64,000 nucleotides of DNA from positions 859,237 through 923,236 of the forward strand of contig NZ_JAMDLI010000007.1 in the NCBI RefSeq assembly GCF_023721815.1, written 5' to 3'. The position numbers were made by a program, and so were the translations under genes. The first letter of the stretch is position 1. Every line of letters begins with the position of its first letter. Positions 27,261-35,389 of this stretch are shown here, piece after piece. Below the pieces are notes generated by a model. That model was not told the DNA's origin and made no database searches. It saw nothing but the letters and a program-made list of their open reading frames with translations. Source of the stretch: Pleomorphomonas sp. JP5 (GTDB lineage Bacteria; Pseudomonadota; Alphaproteobacteria; Rhizobiales; Pleomorphomonadaceae).

Positions 27261-27508
27261 CAGGACGGCGCGGCTGGCGTCGGTGGGAAGGCAAGAAACA
27301 ATGGGACCATCCAAGGGGTGGTAACTGGCGCGGCGGGAGGTTTCGCCGTATAAACACTTAGATAAGCAAAGTTCGCCGCGAGTCTCGCGATGGCTGCTCT
27401 TTCTAACGGCAGACAGTGGGACGCGAGGAGCGGACGCGATCCATGGACTTGGCTAGCCGGGCGGGACCCTGGCGGTCTTCAGGGATCCTCAGATCGAGGA
27501 AGGGTGAC
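27261..27508. other. Spacer between fixL and fixJ
   Basis: 248 bases separate the kinase and regulator genes, which usually touch or overlap. It holds AT-rich sequence near 27350-27370 (a possible promoter) and no supported gene; the in-frame ATG at 27443 could extend FixJ by 22 residues but lacks family similarity. Confidence 0.5.
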
Positions 27509-28129
27509 ATGGCTGAAACAGAAGGAAAAATCTTCGTTGTCGATGATGACGCATCGGTGCGCGACGCGCTGTCGGTCATCTTCGAGATGGAAGGTTACGG
27601 CGTCAGGGTATTCGCCGATGGCGATCAGTTCCTGGCGGCTCTCAAGACGGACAAGCCAGCCTGCGTGCTGCTGGACGTTCACATGCCAGGCAAGTCAGGC
27701 CTCGACATTCTCCGCTCGATTGATGTCGGCACCTTCCCCTCGCCGGTGTTCATCATTTCGGGCCAGGGCGACATTCCCATGGCGGTGAGCGCGATCAAGG
27801 CCGGCGCCACCGACTTCATCGAGAAGCCGTTCGACGCCGACACAGTGGTGACGCGCGTTCGCGAGGCCATCGCCTCTTACGGCCGCCATGCCAACGGCGG
27901 AACTCCGGGTCTCAGCTTCCCCGGCGCCGAACACCTGACCCCGCGCGAGCGCGATGTTCTGCAGGAGATCACTGGTGGTGCGTCCAACAAGGAAGCCGGA
28001 CGGCGCCTTGGCATCTCTCCGCGGACCATCGAAGTGCATCGTGCACGCATCATGGAAAAGCTCGGTGCGCGCAACGCTGCCGATCTCGTCCGTATCGTGC
28101 TGACTGCGCATACGGGGGATCACGGATAA
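27509..28129 (+). CDS. fixJ: Response regulator FixJ
   Basis: 206 residues. Receiver domain (1-120) with acidic pocket VVDDD, phospho-acceptor Asp56 in LLDVHMPG, FIISGQGD and FIEKPFD; LuxR-type HTH (about 138-195): LTPRERDVLQEITGG, SNKEAGRRLGISPRTIEVHRARIMEKLGA. Once phosphorylated by FixL under low oxygen it would switch on fixK and, in many rhizobia, nifA. Start at 27509 has GAGGAAGGG upstream. Confidence 0.95.
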   Translation: MAETEGKIFVVDDDASVRDALSVIFEMEGYGVRVFADGDQFLAALKTDKPACVLLDVHMPGKSGLDILRSIDVGTFPSPVFIISGQGDIPMAVSAIKAGATDFIEKPFDADTVVTRVREAIASYGRHANGGTPGLSFPGAEHLTPRERDVLQEITGGASNKEAGRRLGISPRTIEVHRARIMEKLGARNAADLVRIVLTAHTGDHG

Positions 28130-28203
28130 ACATTGTTCGATGATCAGGGCACACTACTTTTTCCTGCGACTGGTTTGCGTCTCGCAGTTTTAGAGTGTTG
28201 CCT

Positions 28204-28542
28204 ATGTATATCATTGTTGAGGACGATCCTTCGGTCGCCGATGCGCTGGAATCCCTGCTCTCAGGAGCGGGATTGCCGGTGCGCGTCTTTGCGAGCGCCG
28301 AGGAACTCATTCATTCCGCTCCCCCAACACCCGAAGACACGATGATCGTCGACCTCGGCTTGCCGGGCATGAGTGGTGGCGAACTCGTCCGTCATCTGGA
28401 AAAGGCCGGCGCCACCCCCAGGGTGATCGCCATTTCCGGCAAGTCGTCGCGAACAATCGCTCGCGAGACCGAAGGCTTGGCCGCAGTGAAAATCCTTCGC
28501 AAGCCGCCAGCAGCCGATTGGCTGGAAGCGATCACCGCCTGA
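28204..28542 (+). CDS. Single-domain response regulator between fixJ and fixK
   Basis: 112 residues, a lone receiver: acidic pocket VEDD (5-8), Asp50 in IVDLGLPG, Ser78 in AISGKS, Lys100 in LRKPP, the full active-site set. It has no DNA-binding or enzyme domain. Start at 28204 (MYIIVEDD) preferred over GTG at 28195. It lies 74 bases after fixJ and before a terminator, so it is probably co-transcribed with fixJ. Its receiver is FixJ-like but shortened; it may take phosphate from FixL and damp the signal, or pass it elsewhere. Role unknown. Confidence 0.82.
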   Translation: MYIIVEDDPSVADALESLLSGAGLPVRVFASAEELIHSAPPTPEDTMIVDLGLPGMSGGELVRHLEKAGATPRVIAISGKSSRTIARETEGLAAVKILRKPPAADWLEAITA

Positions 28543-28567
28543 CCCTTTTCGGGACTTTGCTCTGGTC

Positions 28568-28589
28568 GCCCGGTCTCCGGGCTTTTTTT
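28568..28589 (+). terminator. Rho-independent terminator after the receiver gene
   Basis: 6-bp stem GCCCGG/CCGGGC with a 3-base loop, followed by seven T residues (28583-28589), 26 bases after the stop codon. It separates the fixLJ group from fixK. Confidence 0.85.
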
Positions 28590-28760
28590 GTCTTCCTCCC
28601 ATGGAGGGAGCGATGATTTTTGGCGGAATTGTCCATGTCCGCGCCTGTTTTGTCCGGGTGGTGCTCCCCTGCCTGCATCTCTGGTGGGGCGGTTGGAGGG
28701 GCTTTGTTTCTACCTGCTTAGTCGTCCCTGAGGCTCTGACGCCGGCAACCCTTCCTGCGA

Positions 28761-28774
28761 TGGTTAAGTAACCA
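28761..28774. promoter_or_regulatory. Palindrome TGGTTAAGTAACCA upstream of fixK
   Basis: Two 6-bp arms around a 2-base centre, about 180 bases before the fixK start. It contains AAGTAA, related to the GTAMGTA-type FixJ half sites, so it is a candidate FixJ target; the match is partial. Confidence 0.4.
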
Positions 28775-28811
28775 AACGAATTACCGCAGGGCGCTTATGT
28801 CCATATTGTGT

Positions 28812-28825
28812 CACTATCGATAGTG
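28812..28825. promoter_or_regulatory. Perfect palindrome CACTATCGATAGTG upstream of fixK
   Basis: A perfect 14-bp palindrome 127 bases upstream of the fixK start codon. It resembles neither an anaerobox nor the published FixJ consensus. A regulator site in the fixK promoter is likely but the protein is unknown. Confidence 0.45.
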
Positions 28826-28952
28826 GTGCGGCCGAAGCGGACGGGTTTCGGTCGAGTCGACGGAGAGGGAGTGGCCATGGACGGATGGCCAGTTCGATCC
28901 TCCGGTGGCCTGCCGACCACATGACATCGAGCAAGTCATCGAGGAGGGATCG

Positions 28953-29711
28953 ATGTTCGTTGAGAAAAAGACGTCCTTTGCCGAGGGATTCTCAGCCAGT
29001 GGTTACGATGGCGGACGCCACCGCAGCCGCTATGCCGGTACGCGGCTCCGCGCGCCGGTCGACGACAGTGCTTGGGACCGCTACCGCGCCTCGCCGCGCG
29101 CGCGGTTCGATCGTCTTGACGCCCACGCCGTGCTGTTCCATGAGGACGATACCGCGAGCCATCTCTACGAGGTGGTCAGTGGCCAGATCATGCTCTATCG
29201 CCTGCTCGGCGATGGGCGCCGCCAGGTCGTCGACATCCTCGGCGAGGGTGATCTGTTTGGCCATTCGCTGACCGGTCTTTATGATTGCACCGCCGAAGCG
29301 CTGACCTCTGCCGAGGTGCGGGTGCTGGATCGCCGTGACATCGATCAGTCGGTTGATCTGCTCGCTCACGTCAATCGGTGCCTTCTGACACGCATTGAAG
29401 CCTTGCACAGTCACGCCGTGTTGCTCGGCCGCAAGTCGGCTACCGAGCGCGTGGCAAGCTTCCTGATGCGCTTTGTTCCGAATCGTGGCGTTGTCGGCTG
29501 TACGGGGCCGGAGCGGCACAACACGGACACCGAGCTCGTGGTGCTGAAGATGACGCGGCAGGAGATCGCCGACTTCCTCGGCCTTACCATCGAGACGGTG
29601 AGCCGTGTGCTGTCCGATCTCAAGCGACGCGGCTTCATCGCCATTGAGCGCAACGATCGCATTCGCCTTGTCGACGTCTGCCGTGTCTGCAAGATGACCG
29701 GCATACACTGA
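28953..29711 (+). CDS. fixK: CRP/FNR-family regulator FixK
   Basis: 252 residues. N-terminal cyclic-nucleotide-like sensor domain (ASHLYEVVSGQIMLYRLLGDGRRQVVDILGEGDLFGHS) and a C-terminal HTH with recognition helix TIETVSRVLSDLKRRG, which carries the E-x-x-SR residues used to read TTGAT half sites. The N-terminus has no cysteine cluster, so it is FixK-type rather than the iron-sulfur FnrN. It would activate the boxes in front of hemN, ccoN and hemA. Start at 28953 follows GAGGAGGGA. Confidence 0.92.
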   Translation: MFVEKKTSFAEGFSASGYDGGRHRSRYAGTRLRAPVDDSAWDRYRASPRARFDRLDAHAVLFHEDDTASHLYEVVSGQIMLYRLLGDGRRQVVDILGEGDLFGHSLTGLYDCTAEALTSAEVRVLDRRDIDQSVDLLAHVNRCLLTRIEALHSHAVLLGRKSATERVASFLMRFVPNRGVVGCTGPERHNTDTELVVLKMTRQEIADFLGLTIETVSRVLSDLKRRGFIAIERNDRIRLVDVCRVCKMTGIH

Positions 29712-29724
29712 GCTCTGTCGCTGG

Positions 29725-31086
29725 CTACACCGCCACCGAATGGCGTCCGCCCGTGCCGAGATAGGCGTCGAAGGCGGACGCGACGAGGCGGGCCAGCTCG
29801 GCGCCATGCTGAACAATCCTCACTCGTCCTTCGTCGGCGACCACCCAGCCGGCATGGACGAGTGGCGTCAACTTCTCAAGGTCAGCCGAGAACACGCTCA
29901 TCGCGGCGCCGTGGCGGGCCGCAGTGGCCGACAGGTCCACGTCGAAAAAGCACAGGAGCTGTTCGATCACGTCGGCCCTGAGGCGGTCCTCCGCCGTCAA
30001 GACCCGCCCCCGCTCGGTTGCGAACCGACCGTCGACGACACGCTCGCGCCAGTTGCCGGTGTCGGCGACGTTCTGCGCATAGCCCCAAGACGTTCGGCTG
30101 ATCGACGAGGCGCCGAAGCCGATGAGCGTGTCGGCGCGGTCGGTTGTGTAGCCTTGGAAATTACGGCGCAACGTTCGATCCGACAACGCCACGGCCATGG
30201 AGTCGCTCGGTCGCGCAAAATGGTCGATGCCGATCGGCGTGTAGTCCGCCGCCGCGATCGAGCTGTGGGCCGTTCTCTCAAGGTCGAGCCGCTGTTCGCT
30301 GCCCGGCAGCTTTGATGCGTCGATGAGCTTCTGGTTGGCCCTGAACCAGGGAACATGGGCGTAGCCGAACAGGGAGATCCGATCGGGCGCGAGCGCGATG
30401 GCCGCCTCCACGGTGCGCTGAATGGAGGAGACCGTCTGCTCGGGCAGTCCATATATGAGGTCGAAGCTCAGCGAGGCGATGCCGGCGCTTCTCAGATGCT
30501 CGACGGATGCGGCCACCGTTTCGGCGGGCTGGATGCGACCGATGGCCGCCTGAACCGTTGGATCGAAGTCCTGTACGCCCAGACTGGCCCGGTTGATGCC
30601 GATGCTGCGGAGGAAGCGCGCCCGTCCCTCACCGACATTGCGCGGATCGAGTTCGATCGCGTGTTCGGTATCCGATCCTATGCTGAAGAAGCGATGGAAA
30701 TCGCCGACGATAGCCTCGAAGGCCTCGGTCGATAGCAGATTGGGTGTACCGCCGCCCCAGTGGATGTGCGACACGCGCCTCCGGCCGACCCGTGCGGCGA
30801 CCATGGCGATTTCCGACCTGAGTATCTCGACATAGGCTTCGATCGGCGCATAGCGCCGGGTCGCCTTGGTCGTGCAGCCGCAATAGTGGCAGATCGAATG
30901 ACAGAACGGGATGTGAATGTAGAGCGAGACAGGGCCGTCTTCCACAGTCGCCTTGTCGAGAAGCTCGCCGTAGGCTTCCGCTCCAACCTCGGCCGAGAAA
31001 TGAGGCGCCGTCGGATAGGAGGTGTAGCGCGGTACGGTGGCGCGGATAAGTGTCTCGAGGGAAACGGCTTCGTCCAGCTGGGTCAT
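29725..31086 (-). CDS. hemN: Oxygen-independent coproporphyrinogen III dehydrogenase
   Basis: 453 residues, radical SAM. Converts coproporphyrinogen III to protoporphyrinogen IX without oxygen, a haem step needed when the cbb3 oxidase is made. Iron-sulfur motif HIPFCHSICHYCGC (C-x3-C-x2-C), then HIHWGGGTPNLL and the HemN C-terminal domain. RYTSYPTAPHFS at the N-terminus is typical of true HemN rather than HemW. It converges on fixK (13 bases between stops) and carries an anaerobox upstream. Confidence 0.96.
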   Translation of the reverse strand: MTQLDEAVSLETLIRATVPRYTSYPTAPHFSAEVGAEAYGELLDKATVEDGPVSLYIHIPFCHSICHYCGCTTKATRRYAPIEAYVEILRSEIAMVAARVGRRRVSHIHWGGGTPNLLSTEAFEAIVGDFHRFFSIGSDTEHAIELDPRNVGEGRARFLRSIGINRASLGVQDFDPTVQAAIGRIQPAETVAASVEHLRSAGIASLSFDLIYGLPEQTVSSIQRTVEAAIALAPDRISLFGYAHVPWFRANQKLIDASKLPGSEQRLDLERTAHSSIAAADYTPIGIDHFARPSDSMAVALSDRTLRRNFQGYTTDRADTLIGFGASSISRTSWGYAQNVADTGNWRERVVDGRFATERGRVLTAEDRLRADVIEQLLCFFDVDLSATAARHGAAMSVFSADLEKLTPLVHAGWVVADEGRVRIVQHGAELARLVASAFDAYLGTGGRHSVAV

Positions 31087-31325
31087 GGGGTATCCTAGAG
31101 CAACTCCAGCGAAAGTGGGAACCGGTTTTGCGTCCGGAGTTGCGTCCTAACAAGAAAGGTGAGCCTCTATCGAGGCGTTCTCACTCGCCAAAAGAGGCTC
31201 GGCAGCATGTTGCGCGGAGATGCGCGGCGTTATTGTGCAAGGGCGTTCTTGGGGCAGGAACTCAAGCGGCCCGCGTTTTCTGAGAACTCCCAGCAACCAT
31301 TAGGCATCGGCTGCAGGTTCGCACA

Positions 31326-31339
31326 TTGATCGGCGTCAA
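31326..31339 (-). promoter_or_regulatory. Anaerobox TTGATCGGCGTCAA (hemN)
   Basis: Matches TTGAT-N4-ATCAA with one changed base in the right arm. Its centre is about 246 bases upstream of hemN; binding at -41.5 would place the start of transcription near 31291 with a leader of about 200 bases. FixK is the likely activator (inference from the neighbouring fixK). Confidence 0.65.
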
Positions 31340-31518
31340 GCATTGGAACTTCGGTCCGAATCGTCGATCCGGGTTCTCTTGCCTTGGCGGGCTGTCGGTC
31401 CGTTCGGCTCGATTGCAACGGCACCGGTCCGATCCGTGTCGCTCATTATAATTAGTCCATTTTGATATAGGCAAAACGTCTAGAACTGCGCTAAACCCCC
31501 TTCATTGCCGGATCAAGC

Positions 31519-31532
31519 TTGACCTTTGTCAA
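31519..31532 (+). promoter_or_regulatory. Anaerobox TTGACCTTTGTCAA (ccoNOQP)
   Basis: A fully symmetric FNR/FixK box, TTGAC-N4-GTCAA, about 155 bases upstream of ccoN. With the box at -41.5, transcription would begin near 31567. Confidence 0.8.
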
Positions 31533-31680
31533 GGTTGGTATGCGTAGACATAACTAGGTTGTTTCCCGTGCTCTGGACGCGAAGGTTCGGGGCGGGGGAT
31601 TCTAGAGTGTCGGCAAACGGGCGAAGCGAGGCGTTCGTTGGTGACAGCGGGCGATCTCCGACAGACACGGGGCGACGAAC

Positions 31681-33333
31681 ATGACGGCATTGAGGGCCAA
31701 ACCTCTGATGTCGCTCGAGGAAACCGCTTATTCGGTTTTCCTGGGGCTTCTCTTTCTCTACTGCGTTCTGGCCGCCGGAAAGGCGGTGGATCCGGTCTTT
31801 GCCTTTCATGCCACCATCGGCGCGATCGCGTCGGCGGCCGGCGTCTTCCTGATCATTCGGTCGTTCATCGACCGTGATGGCCATGTCGAACCCGCCGAGA
31901 TCAACGGCAAGCCGAACTACAATCTCGGCCCGGTCAAGTTCGCTTCGATTGCTGCCATGTTCTGGGGGCTCGCCGGGTTCTCCGTCGGTATCTGGATCGC
32001 TCTCGAGCTTGCCTATCCGGCGCTCAATCTCGGTCTTCCCTGGACGACCTTCGGGCGCCTCCGGCCGCTTCATACGTCGGCGGTGATCTTCGCCTTCGGC
32101 GGCAACGTGCTTCTGGCGACGTCTTTCTACGTCGTGCAACGCACCAGCCGTGCCCGTATGCCCGGTCTCGTCACGCCGTGGTTCGTCATTCTCGGCTACA
32201 ACGTGTTCATCGTCATCGCCGGCACGGGCTATCTGCTGGGCGTCACGCAGAGCAAGGAATACGCCGAACCGGAATGGTACGCTGATCTCTGGCTGACCAT
32301 CGTCTGGGTCGCCTATCTCCTGGTCTTCCTGGCGACGCTGTGGCGGCGCAAGGAGCCCCACATCTACGTGGCGAACTGGTTCTATCTTGCCTTCATCGTC
32401 ACCATCGCCATGTTGCACATCGTCAACAACGCGGCGGTACCGGTCAGCATCTTCGGCTCCAAGTCCTATGTGGTCTGGTCGGGGGTGCAGGACGCGATGG
32501 TGCAGTGGTGGTACGGCCACAACGCGGTGGGCTTCTTCCTGACCGCCGGCTTCCTGGCCATAATGTACTATTTCGTGCCGAAGCGGGCCAATCGGCCGGT
32601 CTATTCATACCGGTTGTCGATCATCCACTTCTGGGCGCTGATCTTCCTCTACATCTGGGCCGGTCCCCACCACCTTCACTATACGGCGCTGCCGGAATGG
32701 GCGTCGACGCTCGGCATGGTGTTCTCTGTGATGCTGTGGATGCCGTCCTGGGGTGGCATGATCAACGGCCTGATGACGCTGTCGGGTGCCTGGGACAAGC
32801 TCCGTACCGATCCTGTGCTGCGTCTGCTCGTCGTGTCGGTGGCCTTCTACGGCATGTCGACCTTCGAGGGGCCGCTGATGTCGGTGAAGGCTGTCAACTC
32901 GCTCAGCCATTATACCGACTGGACCATCGGCCACGTCCACTCGGGCGCGCTCGGCTGGGTGGGCTACGTCTCCTTCGGCGCGCTCTACTGCCTGGTCCCC
33001 TGGGTCTATGGCAAGCGTGACGTCTATTCCCTGAAGCTTGTCGACTGGCACTTCTGGATCTCGACGCTCGGCATCGTTCTCTACATCACTTCCATGTGGG
33101 TGTCGGGCATCATGCAGGGCCTCATGTGGCGCGCTTACACCGAGTTCGGCTTCCTGCAGTACTCCTTCGTCGAAACCGTCGAGGCGATGCATCCCTACTA
33201 CGTCATTCGTGCGTTGGGCGGCATCCTCTTCCTGACCGGCGCGGTGATCATGGCGGTCAACCTCTATCTCACCATTCGCCATGGCGAGGCTGAAAAGCCG
33301 GCTGCCGACGTGGCTCTGGCTCCGGCCGAGTAA
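31681..33333 (+). CDS. ccoN: cbb3 cytochrome c oxidase subunit I
   Basis: 550 residues, about twelve membrane helices. Catalytic subunit that reduces oxygen at the haem b3-CuB site and pumps protons. Key regions: [12 protein letters not shown] (low-spin haem His), [16 protein letters not shown] (CuB His and the cross-linked Tyr region), [13 protein letters not shown] (CuB histidines), and [17 protein letters not shown] (haem histidines). First gene of ccoNOQP, 11 bases before ccoO. Confidence 0.98.
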   Translation: MTALRAKPLMSLEETAYSVFLGLLFLYCVLAAGKAVDPVFAFHATIGAIASAAGVFLIIRSFIDRDGHVEPAEINGKPNYNLGPVKFASIAAMFWGLAGFSVGIWIALELAYPALNLGLPWTTFGRLRPLHTSAVIFAFGGNVLLATSFYVVQRTSRARMPGLVTPWFVILGYNVFIVIAGTGYLLGVTQSKEYAEPEWYADLWLTIVWVAYLLVFLATLWRRKEPHIYVANWFYLAFIVTIAMLHIVNNAAVPVSIFGSKSYVVWSGVQDAMVQWWYGHNAVGFFLTAGFLAIMYYFVPKRANRPVYSYRLSIIHFWALIFLYIWAGPHHLHYTALPEWASTLGMVFSVMLWMPSWGGMINGLMTLSGAWDKLRTDPVLRLLVVSVAFYGMSTFEGPLMSVKAVNSLSHYTDWTIGHVHSGALGWVGYVSFGALYCLVPWVYGKRDVYSLKLVDWHFWISTLGIVLYITSMWVSGIMQGLMWRAYTEFGFLQYSFVETVEAMHPYYVIRALGGILFLTGAVIMAVNLYLTIRHGEAEKPAADVALAPAE

Positions 33334-33344
33334 GGAGACGACTG

Positions 33345-34076
33345 ATGGGTCTCATGCAAAAGCATGCGGTGTTCGAGCGGAACTCGATCGTTCTCCTGAT
33401 CGGCATCCTGATCGTGGTGGCGATCGGCGGCCTGGTGGAGATCGTGCCGTTGTTCTACCTGAAGAGCACCATCGAGACGGTGACGGGGATGCGCCCCTAC
33501 TCGCCGCTGGAGCTCGCTGGCCGCAACATCTTCATTCGCGAGGGCTGCTATCTCTGCCATAGCCAGATGATCCGCCCGATGCGCGATGAGATCGAGCGCT
33601 ACGGCCACTTCTCGCTGGCGGCGGAAAGCCAGTACGATCACCCCTTCCAGTGGGGCTCGAAGCGAACGGGGCCTGACCTCGCCCGCGTCGGCGGCAAGTA
33701 CTCCGACGATTGGCACGTCGCCCACCTCACCGATCCGCGTTCGGTGGTTCCCGCTTCGGTCATGCCGGCCTATCCCTTCCTGAAGGACAATCCGCTCAAG
33801 GCCAATCTCATCGCCGAGGACATGAAGACGCTGCGCCTCGAGGGAGTGCCGTACACCGACGAGGACATTGCCAACGCCGAGGCCGATCTCAAGGCTCAGG
33901 TCAATCCGGACGGCATGATCGAAGGTCTGGTCGCCCGCTATCCCAAGACGGTGGTGCGCGACTTCGACGGTAACCCGAAGAAGCTCACGGAGATGGACGC
34001 CCTCGTCGCCTATCTTCAGATGCTTGGCACGTTGGTCGATTTCTCGACCTACGACGACAAAGCCAACCTGCGTTGA
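33345..34076 (+). CDS. ccoO: cbb3 cytochrome c oxidase subunit II (monohaem)
   Basis: 243 residues with one N-terminal membrane anchor ([21 protein letters not shown]) and one c-type haem site CYLCH at about residues 68-72, followed by [10 protein letters not shown]. It passes electrons to CcoN from CcoP. The mature part is periplasmic. Confidence 0.98.
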   Translation: MGLMQKHAVFERNSIVLLIGILIVVAIGGLVEIVPLFYLKSTIETVTGMRPYSPLELAGRNIFIREGCYLCHSQMIRPMRDEIERYGHFSLAAESQYDHPFQWGSKRTGPDLARVGGKYSDDWHVAHLTDPRSVVPASVMPAYPFLKDNPLKANLIAEDMKTLRLEGVPYTDEDIANAEADLKAQVNPDGMIEGLVARYPKTVVRDFDGNPKKLTEMDALVAYLQMLGTLVDFSTYDDKANLR

Positions 34077-34085
34077 GGGACTGCC

Positions 34086-34241
34086 ATGGACTTCAGCTAC
34101 GAACAGGTTGCCGCCTTCGCCCAACAAAGCGGGCTTCTGTACTTCTTCCTGATCTTCTCGGCCATCTGCGTCTATGCGCTTTGGCCCAAGAACAAGGCGA
34201 AGTTCGACCACGCCGCGCAGATCCCGCTTGAGGAGGATTGA
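34086..34241 (+). CDS. ccoQ: cbb3 oxidase small subunit CcoQ
   Basis: 51 residues, MDFSYEQVAAFAQQSG followed by one membrane helix (LLYFFLIFSAICVYALWP) and a basic/acidic tail ending in EED. Length and position between ccoO and ccoP match the family; it helps assemble or stabilise the oxidase. Read directly from the DNA; ATG at 34086, stop at 34239-34241, three bases before ccoP. Confidence 0.93.
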   Translation: MDFSYEQVAAFAQQSGLLYFFLIFSAICVYALWPKNKAKFDHAAQIPLEED

Positions 34242-34244
34242 GCC

Positions 34245-35111
34245 ATGGCTCACGAAGAAATCGACAAGGTCACCGGCGTGTCGACCACTGGCCACGAGTG
34301 GGACGGGATCAAGGAGCTCAACAATCCGCTGCCGCGCTGGTGGTTGTGGGTGTTCTACGCCTGTATCGCCTTCGCGGTCGGCTACGTCTTCGTCTATCCG
34401 GCGGTCCCGCTCGTCTCGTCCTACACCAAGGGCTGGCTCGGTTATTCCCAGCGGGCTTCGGCGCTCGCCGAGGCCGAGGCCGGTCGCGCCGCTCGCAACG
34501 AAGTCGGGCAGAATCTCGCCAACGCCAGCCTCGAGGAGATCAAGAACGATCCCAAGATGCTGGAGTTCGCGATGGCGCAGGGACGAGCCGCCTTCGGCGA
34601 CAATTGCGCACCATGTCACGGCTCTGGCGCCACGGGCTCCAAGGGCTACCCGAACCTGCAGGACGACGACTGGCTGTGGGGCGGTACTCTGACCGACATC
34701 GAGCACACCATCACCGTTGGCATCCGGTCGACCAGCCCGGATACGCGGATGAACGACATGCCGCGCTTTGGTGCCGACGGTTTGCTCGACGCCAAGCAGA
34801 TCCGCAACGTCGCCGGCTACGTGCTGTCGCTTTCGGGCAACTCGGTCAAGGGCGCCGATGTCGACGCCGGCAAGCAGATCTTCGCGGAGAACTGCACCAG
34901 CTGTCACGGAGAAGACGCCAAGGGTAGTCACGAGCTGGGTGCGCCGAACCTGACGGACAAGATCTGGCTCTACGGCGGCGACGAAGCGTCGGTGATCAAC
35001 ACGATTACCAACGCCCACCGCGGCGTCATGCCGACCTGGGGTGGCAAGCTCGATCCGGTGACCATCAAGTCGCTGGCGATCTACGTCCACGACCTCGGCG
35101 GCGGGACCTGA
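34245..35111 (+). CDS. ccoP: cbb3 oxidase subunit III (dihaem)
   Basis: 288 residues: an N-terminal membrane helix (WWLWVFYACIAFAVGYVFVYP) preceded by NNPLPRWW, then two cytochrome c domains with CAPCH (about 124) and CTSCH (about 220), each followed by a distal Met region (MNDMPRFG; VMPTWGG). It takes electrons from the bc1 complex or soluble cytochromes. Last gene of the operon. Confidence 0.98.
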   Translation: MAHEEIDKVTGVSTTGHEWDGIKELNNPLPRWWLWVFYACIAFAVGYVFVYPAVPLVSSYTKGWLGYSQRASALAEAEAGRAARNEVGQNLANASLEEIKNDPKMLEFAMAQGRAAFGDNCAPCHGSGATGSKGYPNLQDDDWLWGGTLTDIEHTITVGIRSTSPDTRMNDMPRFGADGLLDAKQIRNVAGYVLSLSGNSVKGADVDAGKQIFAENCTSCHGEDAKGSHELGAPNLTDKIWLYGGDEASVINTITNAHRGVMPTWGGKLDPVTIKSLAIYVHDLGGGT

Positions 35112-35137
35112 GTTCACCCATGCCTTGAAATCGAGCC

Positions 35138-35168
35138 GGCGGGGAGCGATCCCCGCCGCTGCCTTTTG
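35138..35168 (+). terminator. Terminator after ccoP
   Basis: 8-bp stem (GGCGGGGA/TCCCCGCC) with a 4-base loop, 27 bases past the ccoP stop and followed by a short T-run (35164-35167). Suggests fixGHIS is a separate transcription unit. Confidence 0.65.
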
Positions 35169-35305
35169 ATTGGAAGCCGCGCTCGAAACAGCCTGTGCAA
35201 GTGTGGGGCCCTAGTTGGGGCGGCTGACGAACGGCACGGTTTCGACGGCTCCGTCCTGGCGCATGGCGGCAGCGACCAAATCGCCGGTCGTGACGACTTC
35301 TAGCT

Positions 35306-35321
35306 TGTGCTAATGTGCTAA
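35306..35321. repeat. Tandem repeat TGTGCTAA x2 upstream of fixG
   Basis: Two head-to-tail 8-bp copies in an AT-rich stretch about 70 bases before the fixG start. Could be part of the fixG promoter or a regulator site; no anaerobox is found here. Confidence 0.35.
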
Positions 35322-35389
35322 TAATAGTGGCGATTACTTAGAAGTGAGCCGCCTGAGCGACAAGGCGGACGCCGGGAGATAGAGCTACC

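Larger units (their letters stand above)
28543..28952. other. Terminator and fixK promoter region
   Basis: 410 bases without a gene. Contains the terminator at 28568-28589 and two palindromes at 28761-28774 and 28812-28825 ahead of the fixK ribosome site (GAGGAGGGA at about 28941-28949). No anaerobox is present, in line with control of fixK by FixJ rather than by itself. Confidence 0.6.
31087..31680. other. Divergent promoter region hemN / ccoN
   Basis: 594 bases with no supported gene. Two FixK/FNR boxes, at 31326-31339 and 31519-31532, lie toward hemN and ccoN respectively. A short minus-strand frame at 31230-31424 overlaps the first box and lacks a ribosome site. Confidence 0.65.

Noticed and set aside
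31230-31424. Small minus-strand frame (MLDADQCAN... part) between hemN and ccoN
   Set aside because: No ribosome site, no family, and it runs through the FixK box at 31326; more likely promoter DNA.
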